Shown: in pieces, positions 7,026-15,725 of the stretch
Numbering within the stretch: position 1 is the first letter of the stretch
How the letters are laid out: each line of letters begins with the position of its first letter
Assembly (NCBI GenBank): GCA_902478935.1
Contig: CABSMV010000015.1
Location: 1-24,416, forward strand
DNA from: an uncultured Collinsella sp.
GTDB lineage: Bacteria > Actinomycetota > Coriobacteriia > Coriobacteriales > Coriobacteriaceae
DNA length: 24,416 bases
Reading direction: 5' to 3'
Position numbers and translations under genes: made by a program
Notes under the pieces: model-generated
The model's input: only the letters and a program-made list of their open reading frames with translations
What the model was told of the DNA's origin: nothing
The model's database searches: none

Positions 7026-8204
7026 TTACTTGCCGTTGACGATGCGCTCGACGTCGGAAGCGATCATGAACTCCTCGTCCGTGGGAATGACGAAAATCTT
7101 GACCTTGGAATCCTTGGCGGACAGGCACCAAGCGCCGTCACCACGCAGGGCGTTGCGGGCATGATCCATCTTGACGCCCATAAAGGCCAGACGGTCGGCA
7201 ACGCCGGCGCGAACAGCCGGAGCGTGCTCGCCGATGCCGGCGGTAAAGACCAGGGTGTCCATGCCGCACATGGAAGTGGCCATCTCGGCAGCCTTGGCGG
7301 CAATCTTGTAGACGAACATATCGAAGGCGAGCTGAGCCTCGGGGTCACCGGCAGCGGCGAGCTCCTCGACGTTGCGGCAGTCGTTGGTCTTGCCGCCGGT
7401 CACAGCCAAAAGGCCGGACTTCTTGTTCATCATCTCATCGACCTCGTCGAAGGTGTACCCGCCTTCGCGCTGCAGGTAGCACACGGTAGCCGGGTCGATG
7501 GAGCCGCAGCGGGTGCCCATCATGACGCCGTCGAGCGGGGTCAAGCCCATGGTGGTGTCCATGCACTTGCCGTCCTCGATGGCGCACAGGGAAGCGCCGG
7601 AGCCGATATGGCACACGACGACCTTGCGAGCCTCGCCGTTGGTCATCTCGGCGACCTTCTTGGAGATGTAACGGTAGCTGGTGCCGTGGGCGCCGTACTT
7701 ACGGATGTGCAGCTTGTCGCAGACGTCCTTGGGCAGGGCGTAAGTCTTGGCGACCTCGGGCATGTTGAAGTGGAAAGCGGTGTCGTAGACCGTGACGTTG
7801 GGCAGGTCGGGATACTGCTCCAGGCAGTACTCGATAACGTTGGCCTCGGGGTTGTTGTGCAGCGGCGCCAGCGGAGCGACCTCGCGGATCTTGGCGAGGA
7901 CGTCCTCGTCGACGAGGGAGGAATCGCCGAAGTACCAGCCACCCTGAACGATACGGTGACCAATGCCCTCGATCTTGACGCCGTTGGCCTCGAGGTCCTT
8001 CAGAACGACCTCGATGGCGACCTTGTGGTCGGGGAACTCGATGTTCTCGGTCACCTTCTTGGAACCGTTGGCAGCGTGGGTGAAGGTACCGCCGGTAAAG
8101 CAGACGCGCTCGCAGGAGCCCTTTGCGGACACCTTGTGGGACTTGGTATCGATGACCTGATACTTAAGGGTCGAAGATCCTGCGTTGACGACCAGAACGT
8201 TCAT
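7026..8204 (-). CDS. ackA: Acetate kinase paralogue, copy 2
   Basis: 392 residues, aligning without gaps to copy 1 by eye across most of the length. It keeps NAGSSTLKYQ (7-16), the Asp of YDTAFH (141), His173 and GTRCGSIDPA (Arg232), so acyl kinase activity is expected. It differs from copy 1 at two usually conserved sites: HGTSY (Tyr177 where His is normal) and CHIGSGASL (Ser202 where Asn is normal). Minus-strand AGGGAG supports the start. It has its own terminator downstream and the MFS gene's terminator upstream, so it is probably monocistronic. Gene duplication followed by divergence is the simplest history. It could prefer another acyl phosphate or a different phosphoryl donor; the sequence does not decide this. 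Confidence 0.93.
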   Translation of the reverse strand: MNVLVVNAGSSTLKYQVIDTKSHKVSAKGSCERVCFTGGTFTHAANGSKKVTENIEFPDHKVAIEVVLKDLEANGVKIEGIGHRIVQGGWYFGDSSLVDEDVLAKIREVAPLAPLHNNPEANVIEYCLEQYPDLPNVTVYDTAFHFNMPEVAKTYALPKDVCDKLHIRKYGAHGTSYRYISKKVAEMTNGEARKVVVCHIGSGASLCAIEDGKCMDTTMGLTPLDGVMMGTRCGSIDPATVCYLQREGGYTFDEVDEMMNKKSGLLAVTGGKTNDCRNVEELAAAGDPEAQLAFDMFVYKIAAKAAEMATSMCGMDTLVFTAGIGEHAPAVRAGVADRLAFMGVKMDHARNALRGDGAWCLSAKDSKVKIFVIPTDEEFMIASDVERIVNGK

Positions 8205-8257
8205 GTGTCTCCCTACTAACAGGCGGTGTGGCGCCGCCAGGTTACATACGCTTCAAT

Positions 8258-8291
8258 AATAAACCCAAACGCCCTCGCGCTCGGGTTTATT
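8258..8291 (-). terminator. Probable terminator of the MFS gene
   Basis: AATAAACCC (8258-8266) pairs with GGGTTTATT (8283-8291); 9-base perfect stem with a 16-base loop, about 33 bases beyond the MFS stop on the minus strand. The trailing sequence is only modestly U-rich. Confidence 0.6.
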
Positions 8292-8324
8292 GCGTTGATA
8301 TATAAGTTATCGGTGCCTAAATAC

Positions 8325-9485
8325 TCATGGCCTTTGACTTGTAAGACGAAATAGCGCGGGGATATACACCAGGGAAGAAATCCCGAGCGCAACAAGCAAT
8401 ACGACTCGAATGCCCGCGATGCTGCTCAACGCAGCATTGAACAGATAGAAAAGGATGGCACCCACCGCCACCATCTGGCTTTGGACCGAAATCAGTGAAC
8501 AGCGCATCGAAGAATCGACAGCATTTTGAAAAATTGAGTATTTAATTGGAGCAAATAACGAGTACGCGACCGTCTGCAGTACATAGAACACGGGCAGCAA
8601 ATAGACCGGAGTAAAGGGAATCAAAAACAGAGCAGCCAGGGAAAGGCGCACGATGCCGCAAATACGCGCAAAACGGCCCTTGTCGACATGAGCAATCACA
8701 CTGGGCACAATAAGCCCCATGGAGGCCGAGGCAAGAAGCTGGACCGCAATGATCACACCCGAAGCGACGGCATTCATTCCGCGACCCGCAAGCAACAGTG
8801 AGAAGAAGTCTTCCAGAGCGACGAAGGCAAATGCCTGAGAACAGTCCATGATGAACGCTGACCGAAGAATGCCATTACCCGCAATAGCAGCACCGATCAT
8901 CTTCGGGCTCATTCCATGCCCAGGTGTCACCGCAGCGCCCTCTCTTCTCGCCTCAGGAATACAGACAACGACAACCAATGTCAGCACCATTGTGATGATA
9001 TCGACCGAAAGCCCAATGAGATACGCGCCAGCGGACGAAATGAAACCGCCCACGCAAGCAGAGATGGCATAAGAGGCATAGAAAACAAATCGCTCAACGA
9101 CATTAAGTCTTACGAGCTGGTCCTGAGAGACGCTGTCAATGTAAATCGCTTCTATGGATCCGCTCACACATGCAACGGCAAAACCTTTGAGAGCAAACGC
9201 GCCGATTAAAAGCAGAGGAGAACGGGCGAAAAGTAGGGCGGCGTAGTATCCAAGCATTCCCACGACGCCAACGAGACCGCTTGTCTTTCGTCCAAACCTG
9301 TCAGCAATATAACCAGTAGGAACCTCAAGAATGAACTTACTCACTTGGTATGCAATCATCATGCTAGAAATCGCTACCATCGAGAATCCGACGAATTCAA
9401 GGTAAACCGTCAGAAAATACAAAATGGTGCTGAAGTTCGACAGAAAAACGAACGTCATATAAAGCAAAACCGTACGGTTTTTCAT
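8325..9485 (-). CDS. MFS transporter
   Basis: 386 residues from the ATG at 9485, preceded by GGAGGG at 6 bases; an upstream in-frame start at 9509 would place this ribosome site inside the gene and is less likely. The protein is a run of hydrophobic helices consistent with a 12-helix major facilitator. The loop between helices 2 and 3 reads TGYIADRFGRKTSG, the family's conserved G-x-x-x-D-R-x-G-R-(K/R) motif. Substrate is unknown. Its DNA is visibly richer in A/T than the genes around it (some 60-base stretches near 38% GC against about 65% in pta), suggesting transfer. The LysR gene lies directly upstream on the same strand and may regulate it. Confidence 0.9.
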   Translation of the reverse strand: MKNRTVLLYMTFVFLSNFSTILYFLTVYLEFVGFSMVAISSMMIAYQVSKFILEVPTGYIADRFGRKTSGLVGVVGMLGYYAALLFARSPLLLIGAFALKGFAVACVSGSIEAIYIDSVSQDQLVRLNVVERFVFYASYAISACVGGFISSAGAYLIGLSVDIITMVLTLVVVVCIPEARREGAAVTPGHGMSPKMIGAAIAGNGILRSAFIMDCSQAFAFVALEDFFSLLLAGRGMNAVASGVIIAVQLLASASMGLIVPSVIAHVDKGRFARICGIVRLSLAALFLIPFTPVYLLPVFYVLQTVAYSLFAPIKYSIFQNAVDSSMRCSLISVQSQMVAVGAILFYLFNAALSSIAGIRVVLLVALGISSLVYIPALFRLTSQRP

Positions 9486-9567
9486 GCTCCGCCCTCCAAG
9501 AGTCAGCAATCTAAATCGGAATCTTGGAAAAGCATGAGGGCAAAGCTGTCAGCTATGTGTTGCAAGG

Positions 9568-9586
9568 CGTCAATAATCACTTGACG
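9568..9586. promoter_or_regulatory. Dyad in the MFS promoter region, candidate LysR site
   Basis: CGTCAA-N7-TTGACG is a perfect 6-7-6 dyad between the lysR stop (9599) and the MFS start (9485). LysR proteins bind short interrupted dyads in the promoters they control, and the neighbouring regulator makes this a reasonable operator. No direct evidence. Confidence 0.4.
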
Positions 9587-9598
9587 TCTCGAAGCCAA

Positions 9599-10495
9599 TT
9601 AATTTCGCGAAGCAAGATGACGCAATAGGTGCAGAAAAACCGTCTGGTGTCGATCAGTCCAGGAATTTTGCCGATAGCAAAAGTAGATAGGCAAGGTTAC
9701 ATCACGCGAGCCTTCAATGGAGCACTCACTCACTTCTGATCCATCCGATGCGAGAGAGGACCCGGACAAACTCAATATCAATCCCCCGGCTTGAAGAAAC
9801 TCAGCCTGAGCCCTGCTTCCGTATTCAACATCACGGAAGCGAAAATTGACGAGCTGGGCTTCAGGGCATTGGTTGATCGCATTGAGACAGGGTGACAAAT
9901 TAATGGGAACAGCGAGCCTGCCGCCCAGTAACTCACGAACGGTCATAGCGCCCACGGATTGATGACCCGCTGGGCAGGAAAGAACCTTGAGCTCCTTTTC
10001 ACCCAAGTATTTCGAAGAAAGGACACTATCCCTTGGTTCCTCAAATGAGATGGCCGCATCCGAAATGCCAGGCACAAGTGATTCAAAGCATGTAGCCGTT
10101 GGCTGATGCCACACATCAAGGTGAATATGAGGGTGCGAGCTTTCAAACGAGTCATACCAGTTTTCGGCAAAAAGTCGCCCCCGCCCATGAAGGCAGGGGG
10201 CGTAAAGACGGAAGTGGCCGTCGGGCGAAACGCCGCCGTTCCCCGATTGAGCGTACTTTTTGAGATCGTCGATTTGCGCCAGGATCACGCGTGCGCGACG
10301 CGCGAACTCTCTGCCCGCAGGAGACAAAACAGCCTCCCCCGCCGATCGGTTGAGCAAAACGATCTGATACTCAGATTCCAACTTTTTGATTGCCGACGAA
10401 ACGGCCTGCGGACTCACATGAACGGCGCGAGCTGCTTTGCGCACGCCGCCATAGTTCGCTACCGCTTGAAGGTATTCGAGTTGAGAAAGCTGCAT
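9599..10495 (-). CDS. LysR family transcriptional regulator
   Basis: 298 residues, typical for the family. The N-terminal winged helix-turn-helix (about residues 1-60) is clear: a family-like LEYLQAVANYGGVRKAARA, then VSPQAVSSAIKKLE. The remainder fits the two-lobed effector-binding domain, although its C-terminal part is not recognisable as any known effector class. GGAG precedes the ATG on the minus strand. The gene shares the lower GC of the MFS gene downstream, and the pair may have arrived together. The HIT gene lies 41 bases upstream with no obvious terminator between, so some read-through from the housekeeping run is possible. Confidence 0.9.
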   Translation of the reverse strand: MQLSQLEYLQAVANYGGVRKAARAVHVSPQAVSSAIKKLESEYQIVLLNRSAGEAVLSPAGREFARRARVILAQIDDLKKYAQSGNGGVSPDGHFRLYAPCLHGRGRLFAENWYDSFESSHPHIHLDVWHQPTATCFESLVPGISDAAISFEEPRDSVLSSKYLGEKELKVLSCPAGHQSVGAMTVRELLGGRLAVPINLSPCLNAINQCPEAQLVNFRFRDVEYGSRAQAEFLQAGGLILSLSGSSLASDGSEVSECSIEGSRDVTLPIYFCYRQNSWTDRHQTVFLHLLRHLASRN

Positions 10496-10536
10496 AGATT
10501 ACTCCAAAGGCAGCCAAGTCGACGGCCTACGCGCCC

Positions 10537-10872
10537 TCAGATGAGGTTCTCGCCCAAGTTCTTGCCACCAAGGACGTGCATGTGGAAGTGCATGACGGTC
10601 TGACCGGCGTTAACGCCCTTGTTGGAGATGACGCGGAAACCGTCCTCCAAGCCCTTGGCCTTAGCGACCTCCTGGATGGCGTGAGCCATGGCGCCCATGG
10701 TCTCGGCAGGCACGTTGTCCGCGATGTCGCTGTAGTGCTTCTTGGGGATCACGAGCGTATGGACCGGCGCCTGGGGATTGAGGTCGTCGAAGGCGATGAC
10801 CTGATCGTCCTCATAGACAACGGTCGAGGGGATCTCGTGGTTGGCAATTTTGCAGAAGATGCAATCGCACAT
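10537..10872 (-). CDS. HIT family nucleotide-binding hydrolase
   Basis: 111 residues from the ATG at 10872, which has AAAGGA upstream; a GTG six codons earlier overlaps that site and is rejected. The N-terminal CDCIFCKIA is typical of the Hint/HinT branch, and the catalytic histidine triad HFHMHV lies at residues 95-100. Such proteins hydrolyse AMP-amides and similar purine mononucleotide conjugates in the cytoplasm. The gene is the last of a close minus-strand run with xseA and xseB. The family is certain; the cellular substrate is not. Confidence 0.95.
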   Translation of the reverse strand: MCDCIFCKIANHEIPSTVVYEDDQVIAFDDLNPQAPVHTLVIPKKHYSDIADNVPAETMGAMAHAIQEVAKAKGLEDGFRVISNKGVNAGQTVMHFHMHVLGGKNLGENLI

Positions 10873-10921
10873 GGTTGGTTCCTTTCTCACAGACCAAGGT
10901 AATTATATTTGGTCGGGATGG

Positions 10922-11188
10922 TTAGAACGAAAGGTTGTCGTCCGTGTTGGCGGCTTCGCCGTCGGCGAGCACGTCGTTGCCGTCAACATCCTTCAGAAGC
11001 ACCGAGACCTTCTGCTCGGCATCGGACAGGCGGGTGCGCAGGCTCTTGAGGAGCTCGACGCCGCGGGTATAGTTCTCGAGCGACTCCTCGAGCTCCATAT
11101 CGCCCGACTCCAAGCTGCGAATGATGAGCTCCAGCTCCTGCGAGGCCTGCTTGTACGTAAGCTGCTCGACCGGGGTCTTCTCTGCCAT
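10922..11188 (-). CDS. xseB: Exodeoxyribonuclease VII small subunit
   Basis: 88 residues, the usual 70-90. The conserved core is present: LTYKQASQELELIIRSLESG followed by LEESLENYTRGVELLK, a two-helix coiled coil that binds the large subunit. The acidic C-terminal tail after residue 70 is a lineage-specific extra. Several copies assemble on each XseA to form the ssDNA exonuclease. AAAGGAAA on the minus strand precedes the ATG. It follows xseA by 42 bases, consistent with an operon. Confidence 0.95.
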   Translation of the reverse strand: MAEKTPVEQLTYKQASQELELIIRSLESGDMELEESLENYTRGVELLKSLRTRLSDAEQKVSVLLKDVDGNDVLADGEAANTDDNLSF

Positions 11189-11230
11189 ATCTGTTTCCTT
11201 TCCTAAAGGTTTATCGCTATGAAACGCGGC

Positions 11231-12682
11231 CTACTCGACCGTATCGACCGTTGCCGCAACGTTACCGTCTGCCATGCGCACGCGGATGGCGTCGCCCGGT
11301 TTAAAGGTCTTGGCGCTCGTAGCCACCCCATCATCGCTGTACGCGATGGAATAGCCGCGGGCAAGCACCTTGAGCGGCGACAGGGCATCGAGTGAGGCCG
11401 CCGCACGGCCCAAGTCGGACGCGGGTTTGCTGAGCATCGTGCGCCCCTGATGCTCCAGGCGGGAGCTTGCGAGCGTGAGCGCATGGCGCTTGCCATCGAG
11501 TCCTGAGGTGCTTGCGATCAAGCGCTCGGGCAGACGCTCGAAGTTGGAACGGAAGGCCCCAACCGAACGCGCTATGGCACCGGACAGACGATCGGCAGTC
11601 AGGGCAAGCTCAGACTCGCGACGCTCGACCATAAAAGTTGGGTCGTTGAGGCACGGGCGGCACGCAGCCGCATCGAGCGCATCGCCCAAGCGAGCCGTAT
11701 AGGTGTCCCAGGCACGACGGCCGCGCTGGTTGAGCATCTCCAGGTCGACCTGGGCCGACCCAATCATCGATGCCATCGCGGCACCCAGACGCTGATGGCG
11801 CGCCTCGAGCACGTCGGCCAACTCCGTCATAGCCGGCGCTACCGATTCTGCCGCCGCCGTTGGCGTGGAGGCGCGACGGTCGCTCACCATATCGCAGATC
11901 GAGGTATCGGGCTCATGCCCAATGCCCGTCACCACAGGCACGGGACAGGCTGCCACCGCACGGGCAAGCTCCTCGTCGTTAAAGGTCATGAGGTCCTCGA
12001 AAGAGCCGCCGCCGCGCACCAGCAAGATGCAATCGGGCGCCGGCGTAATGGCAGCGGCGCGGCGCAGGCCTTCAATAAGCTCTGCCGGCGCACCCTCGCC
12101 CTGGACCTTGGCACCCACACAAACAAGCTCGACGAGCGGGTTGCGACGGCGCAGCGTGCGTTTGACGTCGTCGACTACGGCACCCGAAAGCGAGGTGACG
12201 ACTGCCACGCGCGAGCAAAACACCGGGATGCGACGCTTGCGCGCTTCGTCCATCAGGCCCTCGCGACGCAGCTTTTCGGCCAGTTGCGCCACTTGTTGAC
12301 GCAGCAGACCCTCCCCCGCCAGCGAAAACGAGCGAGCGACAAAGCTCATACGACCCGTGGGCTTATAGAGGTTAAAGCTGCCCTTAAAGCTCACCTGCAT
12401 GCCGTCACGCAGATCGAAGGTACGCTTGAGATAGGCGCCCTTCCAGATGATGCAGTCGACGGCGGCCGAGTCGTCTTTAATCTGGAAGTAGCAGTGGCCG
12501 CTTCGGGCGTTGGGACCACGGAAACCCGTGACCTCGCCCAAAACGCTCAGCTGCGGAATGGCATCGAGCGCACCGGCGGCGATTTCTACCGCCTGGCTCA
12601 CGCTGAGCTCCTTGCGCTCCCGCTCATCCGAACCGTCAAACTCGGCGGAAACGGCATTGCCGGTCAGATTCCAGCCTGCCAC
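11231..12682 (-). CDS. xseA: Exodeoxyribonuclease VII large subunit
   Basis: 483 residues, somewhat longer than the usual 400-460. With XseB it degrades single-stranded DNA from either end in DNA repair. An N-terminal OB-fold (about residues 27-120, with LSVLGEVTGFR and CYFQIKDDSAAVDCIIWKG) precedes the catalytic domain, which shows AVVTSLSGAVVDD, LLVRGGGSFEDLMTFNDE and VTGIGHEPDTSICDMVSDRR. The C-terminal half is helical with the family end RGYSIAYSDDG. The start is GTG, decided by AAGGAGG five bases upstream on the minus strand. It heads a run with xseB and the HIT gene. Confidence 0.96.
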   Translation of the reverse strand: MAGWNLTGNAVSAEFDGSDERERKELSVSQAVEIAAGALDAIPQLSVLGEVTGFRGPNARSGHCYFQIKDDSAAVDCIIWKGAYLKRTFDLRDGMQVSFKGSFNLYKPTGRMSFVARSFSLAGEGLLRQQVAQLAEKLRREGLMDEARKRRIPVFCSRVAVVTSLSGAVVDDVKRTLRRRNPLVELVCVGAKVQGEGAPAELIEGLRRAAAITPAPDCILLVRGGGSFEDLMTFNDEELARAVAACPVPVVTGIGHEPDTSICDMVSDRRASTPTAAAESVAPAMTELADVLEARHQRLGAAMASMIGSAQVDLEMLNQRGRRAWDTYTARLGDALDAAACRPCLNDPTFMVERRESELALTADRLSGAIARSVGAFRSNFERLPERLIASTSGLDGKRHALTLASSRLEHQGRTMLSKPASDLGRAAASLDALSPLKVLARGYSIAYSDDGVATSAKTFKPGDAIRVRMADGNVAATVDTVE

Positions 12683-12751
12683 GCAGCCTCCTTTCGTTAT
12701 CGAGCACAGAGGCTCCGGCCCCGTGCGAAATTAAGTCCAACACATAGTACA

Positions 12752-12781
12752 GCGCCGCGAGGACACGAATCCCCGCGGCGC
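12752..12781 (-). terminator. GC-rich hairpin after the metallopeptidase gene
   Basis: GCGCCGCG (12752-12759) pairs with CGCGGCGC (12774-12781). It lies 16 bases past the metallopeptidase stop. No U-run follows, so its strength as an intrinsic terminator is doubtful. Confidence 0.45.
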
Positions 12782-12797
12782 CTGCCTGTCCCATTTG

Positions 12798-13502
12798 TTA
12801 TCGGTTGGAGTTTCTGTTGTAGCGAGCCATAAGGTAGAGCAACTGAATGATCGAAGTGAGCGCTGCAGCCACATAGGTAAGCGCGGCTGCCGTCAGTACC
12901 TTCTTGGCGCCGTTGACCTGCTTGGAGCTCATGCCCGACTGCTCGATGTACGCCACAGCACGTCGGCTGGCGTCAATCTCGACAGGCAACGTAACGAGTT
13001 GGAACAGCACACTAAACGAGAAGAAGATCAACGCGAGGGTCGTGAGCCCGGCAATGTTCATAAACAGGCCCAAGAGTAACACGATGGTCCAGGTGTTCTG
13101 GGTAAAGTTGACGACCGGCACGAGGGCGGTACGCACTTTCATCATGGCATAGCCGCTTTGACGCTGGACGGCATGGCCCGCCTCGTGGCAGGCGACGGCA
13201 ACGCTTGCGACCGAACCGCCCGAACGGTTGGCATCCGACAGATACAGGTTGTTGTCCTGCGGGTTGTAATGGTCGGTAAGCTCGCCAGCGACACCCTTGA
13301 TACCCACGGCGCTACAACCGTTGGCATCGAGCATGCGGCGAGCGACTGTGGCACCCGTATCGCCGTCCGAGCGAACCTTGGACCAGGTTTTGTACGTCGA
13401 GTTGATATAGTTCTGTGCGGCAAGGCCAAGCACCGTGCAGACAAGAACAACCAGCAGGTACAGCGGGTCAATGCCAAAGCCGTATCCATAGTAATAAGGC
13501 AT
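12798..13502 (-). CDS. YugP-like membrane zinc metallopeptidase
   Basis: 234 residues, the normal length for the zinc-peptidase family named after B. subtilis YugP. The catalytic HEAGH is at residues 106-110, preceded by the family-typical NLYLSD. Predicted membrane segments are residues about 12-30, two around 125-170 and one at about 205-225, placing it in the cytoplasmic membrane. The N-terminus MPYYYGYGFG is rich in Tyr and Gly, as is common in this family. GGAGGAA precedes the ATG. Its substrate is unknown in this lineage. It sits between rnd and xseA on the same strand. Confidence 0.92.
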   Translation of the reverse strand: MPYYYGYGFGIDPLYLLVVLVCTVLGLAAQNYINSTYKTWSKVRSDGDTGATVARRMLDANGCSAVGIKGVAGELTDHYNPQDNNLYLSDANRSGGSVASVAVACHEAGHAVQRQSGYAMMKVRTALVPVVNFTQNTWTIVLLLGLFMNIAGLTTLALIFFSFSVLFQLVTLPVEIDASRRAVAYIEQSGMSSKQVNGAKKVLTAAALTYVAAALTSIIQLLYLMARYNRNSNR

Positions 13503-13566
13503 GCGAATTCCTCCGAATCGAGTTACACGTTGGAGGCATTTTACCCACTCAACCGGCTAGGCTTCC

Positions 13567-14700
13567 CTACAGGAGCTCGATTTTGCCGTCCTTCACCGTC
13601 AACCCCATATTGCCGGAAAGCAGATCGTCCAGGCGCGAGCCCACAAGCTCAAAGCGCCAACCTTCGCGCAGGCGGCTCTGCTCGGGATGCTCAATGTAGT
13701 CGGCCAGGTCATCGCGCGAGGCAATGACCGAGGTCGCAACGCCTGAGCGCTCGGCAACCAGGCGGATAAGCGCATACATAAGGTCAGTCACGCTCTCCAG
13801 CTCCGGCGAAATCTGACGATGTCCGCGCACCAAGAGCGGCAGGCGATCGTGCGGACAGCTCGCACCGCGCTTGATGGCCATGAGCGCACCGTCCACGTCG
13901 CGCTCCCCCAATTGATCGGTACCGCGAATGCTACGGAACTCCTCAACGCGCACGGGATTGCGCTTAACGAGCGCTAGCAGCGTGTCGTCGGACATGACCC
14001 ACTTGCGTGGGATGTTGCGCCGCTCGGCGCGGTCCTCGCGCCAGGCGGCGAGCTCGCGCGCGATACCCAGCTGATGACGGCTGCACGAATTGATGCGCTT
14101 GACCTTGCGGAACGCCTCGTGGCGATCGGCGCGATAGTGCGACTCGTCAGCCAGCGGGCGCAGCTCGTCGAGCACCCAGTCCACACGGCCCAGCTCGCGC
14201 AGGCGGCTCATCATCTCGGTATAGGCGACGATCAGGTACTTGACGTCATCGATCGCATACTCAATCTGCTTATCGGTCAGCGGGCGGCGCGACCAGTCGG
14301 TCAGTGACTCGGTCTTGGGCAGCGATACGCCGCAGAACGTCTGAACAAGCGCGCCATACGAAATCTGCTGGCGCTCGCCCAAAAAGGCGGCGGCCACCTG
14401 CGTATCGAAAATCGGACGCGGCAGCACGCCTACGGTATGGAGCATAACCTCCATATCCTGCGAGCAGGCGTGGAAGACCTTGGTCACACTCTCGTCGGCC
14501 ATAAGCTCGGCCAGCGGCGATAGGTCGTCGATTACCAGGGGATCGACCGCGACGCTCTCGGCAGGGGTGGCAATCTGAACCAAACACAGACGCGGATGGA
14601 ACGTGCGCTCGCGCAAAAACTCGGTATCGACGGCAATCGCGTCGAACTCACGGGCGCGCTGGCAAAAGTCGAGTAGAGCCTGATGTGTGGAAATGTACAT
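13567..14700 (-). CDS. rnd: Ribonuclease D (DEDDy exonuclease with HRDC domain)
   Basis: 377 residues from the ATG at 14700; a GTG 36 bases earlier would add residues unlike the family, so I prefer the ATG despite its weak ribosome site. The three DEDDy exonuclease motifs are present: DTEF (25-28), HACSQDME (77-84) and YAIDDV (148-153). An HRDC nucleic-acid-binding domain follows at about residues 205-290. RNase D trims 3' ends of tRNA precursors and other stable RNAs, using metal ions. It starts the minus-strand housekeeping run and is divergent from the lipid kinase gene, with a 98-base shared upstream region. Confidence 0.94.
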   Translation of the reverse strand: MYISTHQALLDFCQRAREFDAIAVDTEFLRERTFHPRLCLVQIATPAESVAVDPLVIDDLSPLAELMADESVTKVFHACSQDMEVMLHTVGVLPRPIFDTQVAAAFLGERQQISYGALVQTFCGVSLPKTESLTDWSRRPLTDKQIEYAIDDVKYLIVAYTEMMSRLRELGRVDWVLDELRPLADESHYRADRHEAFRKVKRINSCSRHQLGIARELAAWREDRAERRNIPRKWVMSDDTLLALVKRNPVRVEEFRSIRGTDQLGERDVDGALMAIKRGASCPHDRLPLLVRGHRQISPELESVTDLMYALIRLVAERSGVATSVIASRDDLADYIEHPEQSRLREGWRFELVGSRLDDLLSGNMGLTVKDGKIELL

Positions 14701-14798
14701 ATCAACCCATCGAATAAGGTTAGGCCCGAAAAACACGGGTAGGATATCGGCATTGCCTTACAACTATACTCGGTTAGTCACAGAACGGGAACGTAAGT

Positions 14799-15716
14799 AT
14801 GCGCTGCCTTATCATCCACAACCCGGCATCGGGCCCCAGCTCAGATGAAATCTACGCATTCACGCACGCCCTCGCGCAGGGCGGCGACGAGGTCGTGATG
14901 CGTTTTATCGGCGATGGTATGGAACCCGAGGATGCCGTGGCGGACGTGCGCGAATTCGATCGCGTGGTCGTTTCGGGCGGCGACGGCACCGTCTCCAACG
15001 TGCTCGACCAGATGCGCGGGTGCGGTGTCCCCACGCTCGTTTTCCCCTCTGGCACAGCCTGCCTGTTCTTTAACAACATCGGTAATGCCCCCGAGGCAGC
15101 GGCGCTTGCCAAGGCTTGTCGCGCCGGTCGCACGGTCAAAGTGGACATGGGCGAGCTCTTTTGGCTCGACGAGAACGGCAACGAGAAGCGCCACGGCTTT
15201 ATCATCATCGCCGGCTCGGGCTTCGACGCCGAGATCATGATGAAGGCCGCTCCCACCAAAAACGACATCGGCGAGATCGCCTACTTCCTCTCTGCGCTCG
15301 CCACGCCCAACCCTACGGTAGCGCACTTTACGATTGAGCATGACGGCATTGTCGAGGAGCTCGATGGCATCTGCTGCATGGCCGGCAACACCTCGGTCAT
15401 TCAAAACGACATCAACCTGTTCCCCGATTGCCGCATGAACGACGGCATGGTCGACATCGCGGTCATCGAGCCCGTAAAAACCGTGCAGTTGCTGCCCACC
15501 GTGATCACCGCTGCGCTCGACCCCGCCGGCAAGGTGCTCGGTCGCCCGCAGTTCAAGATCATCCAGACCAAGGAAGCTAAGATTACCTGTACACCGTCGC
15601 TTGGCATGCAGTTCGATGGCGAGATTATCTCCAGCAACTCCGGCGTCTTTGGCGCCCGCGCACTTCCGCAATGTCTCGACCTCATCGTCGATGAATTCTC
15701 GCCGCTCGGTAAATAG
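14799..15716 (+). CDS. Diacylglycerol kinase family lipid kinase
   Basis: 305 residues, the usual size for the YegS/DgkB group. These cytoplasmic enzymes phosphorylate lipid alcohols such as diacylglycerol or undecaprenol. NPASGP near the start, the ATP-binding GGDGT at residues 60-64 and FPSGTA at 82-87 (normally followed by Asn-Asp, here by Cys-Leu) identify the catalytic domain; the C-terminal beta-sandwich ends with the typical MQFDGE segment. A TATACT at 14765-14770 may be the -10 box. A tiny membrane-protein gene starts 9 bases after the stop and its ribosome site overlaps this stop, implying translational coupling. Confidence 0.93.
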   Translation: MRCLIIHNPASGPSSDEIYAFTHALAQGGDEVVMRFIGDGMEPEDAVADVREFDRVVVSGGDGTVSNVLDQMRGCGVPTLVFPSGTACLFFNNIGNAPEAAALAKACRAGRTVKVDMGELFWLDENGNEKRHGFIIIAGSGFDAEIMMKAAPTKNDIGEIAYFLSALATPNPTVAHFTIEHDGIVEELDGICCMAGNTSVIQNDINLFPDCRMNDGMVDIAVIEPVKTVQLLPTVITAALDPAGKVLGRPQFKIIQTKEAKITCTPSLGMQFDGEIISSNSGVFGARALPQCLDLIVDEFSPLGK

Positions 15717-15725
15717 GAGGACCCC

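Noticed and set aside
5548..8219. Long plus-strand frames opposite both acetate kinases
   Set aside because: Both are antisense shadows with low-complexity His/Val/Asp/Gly-rich translations and no family resemblance.
8304..8311. AAGTTATC half-site like the copy 1 kinase palindrome
   Set aside because: It is a single half, located between the MFS stop and its terminator, not in the copy 2 kinase promoter.
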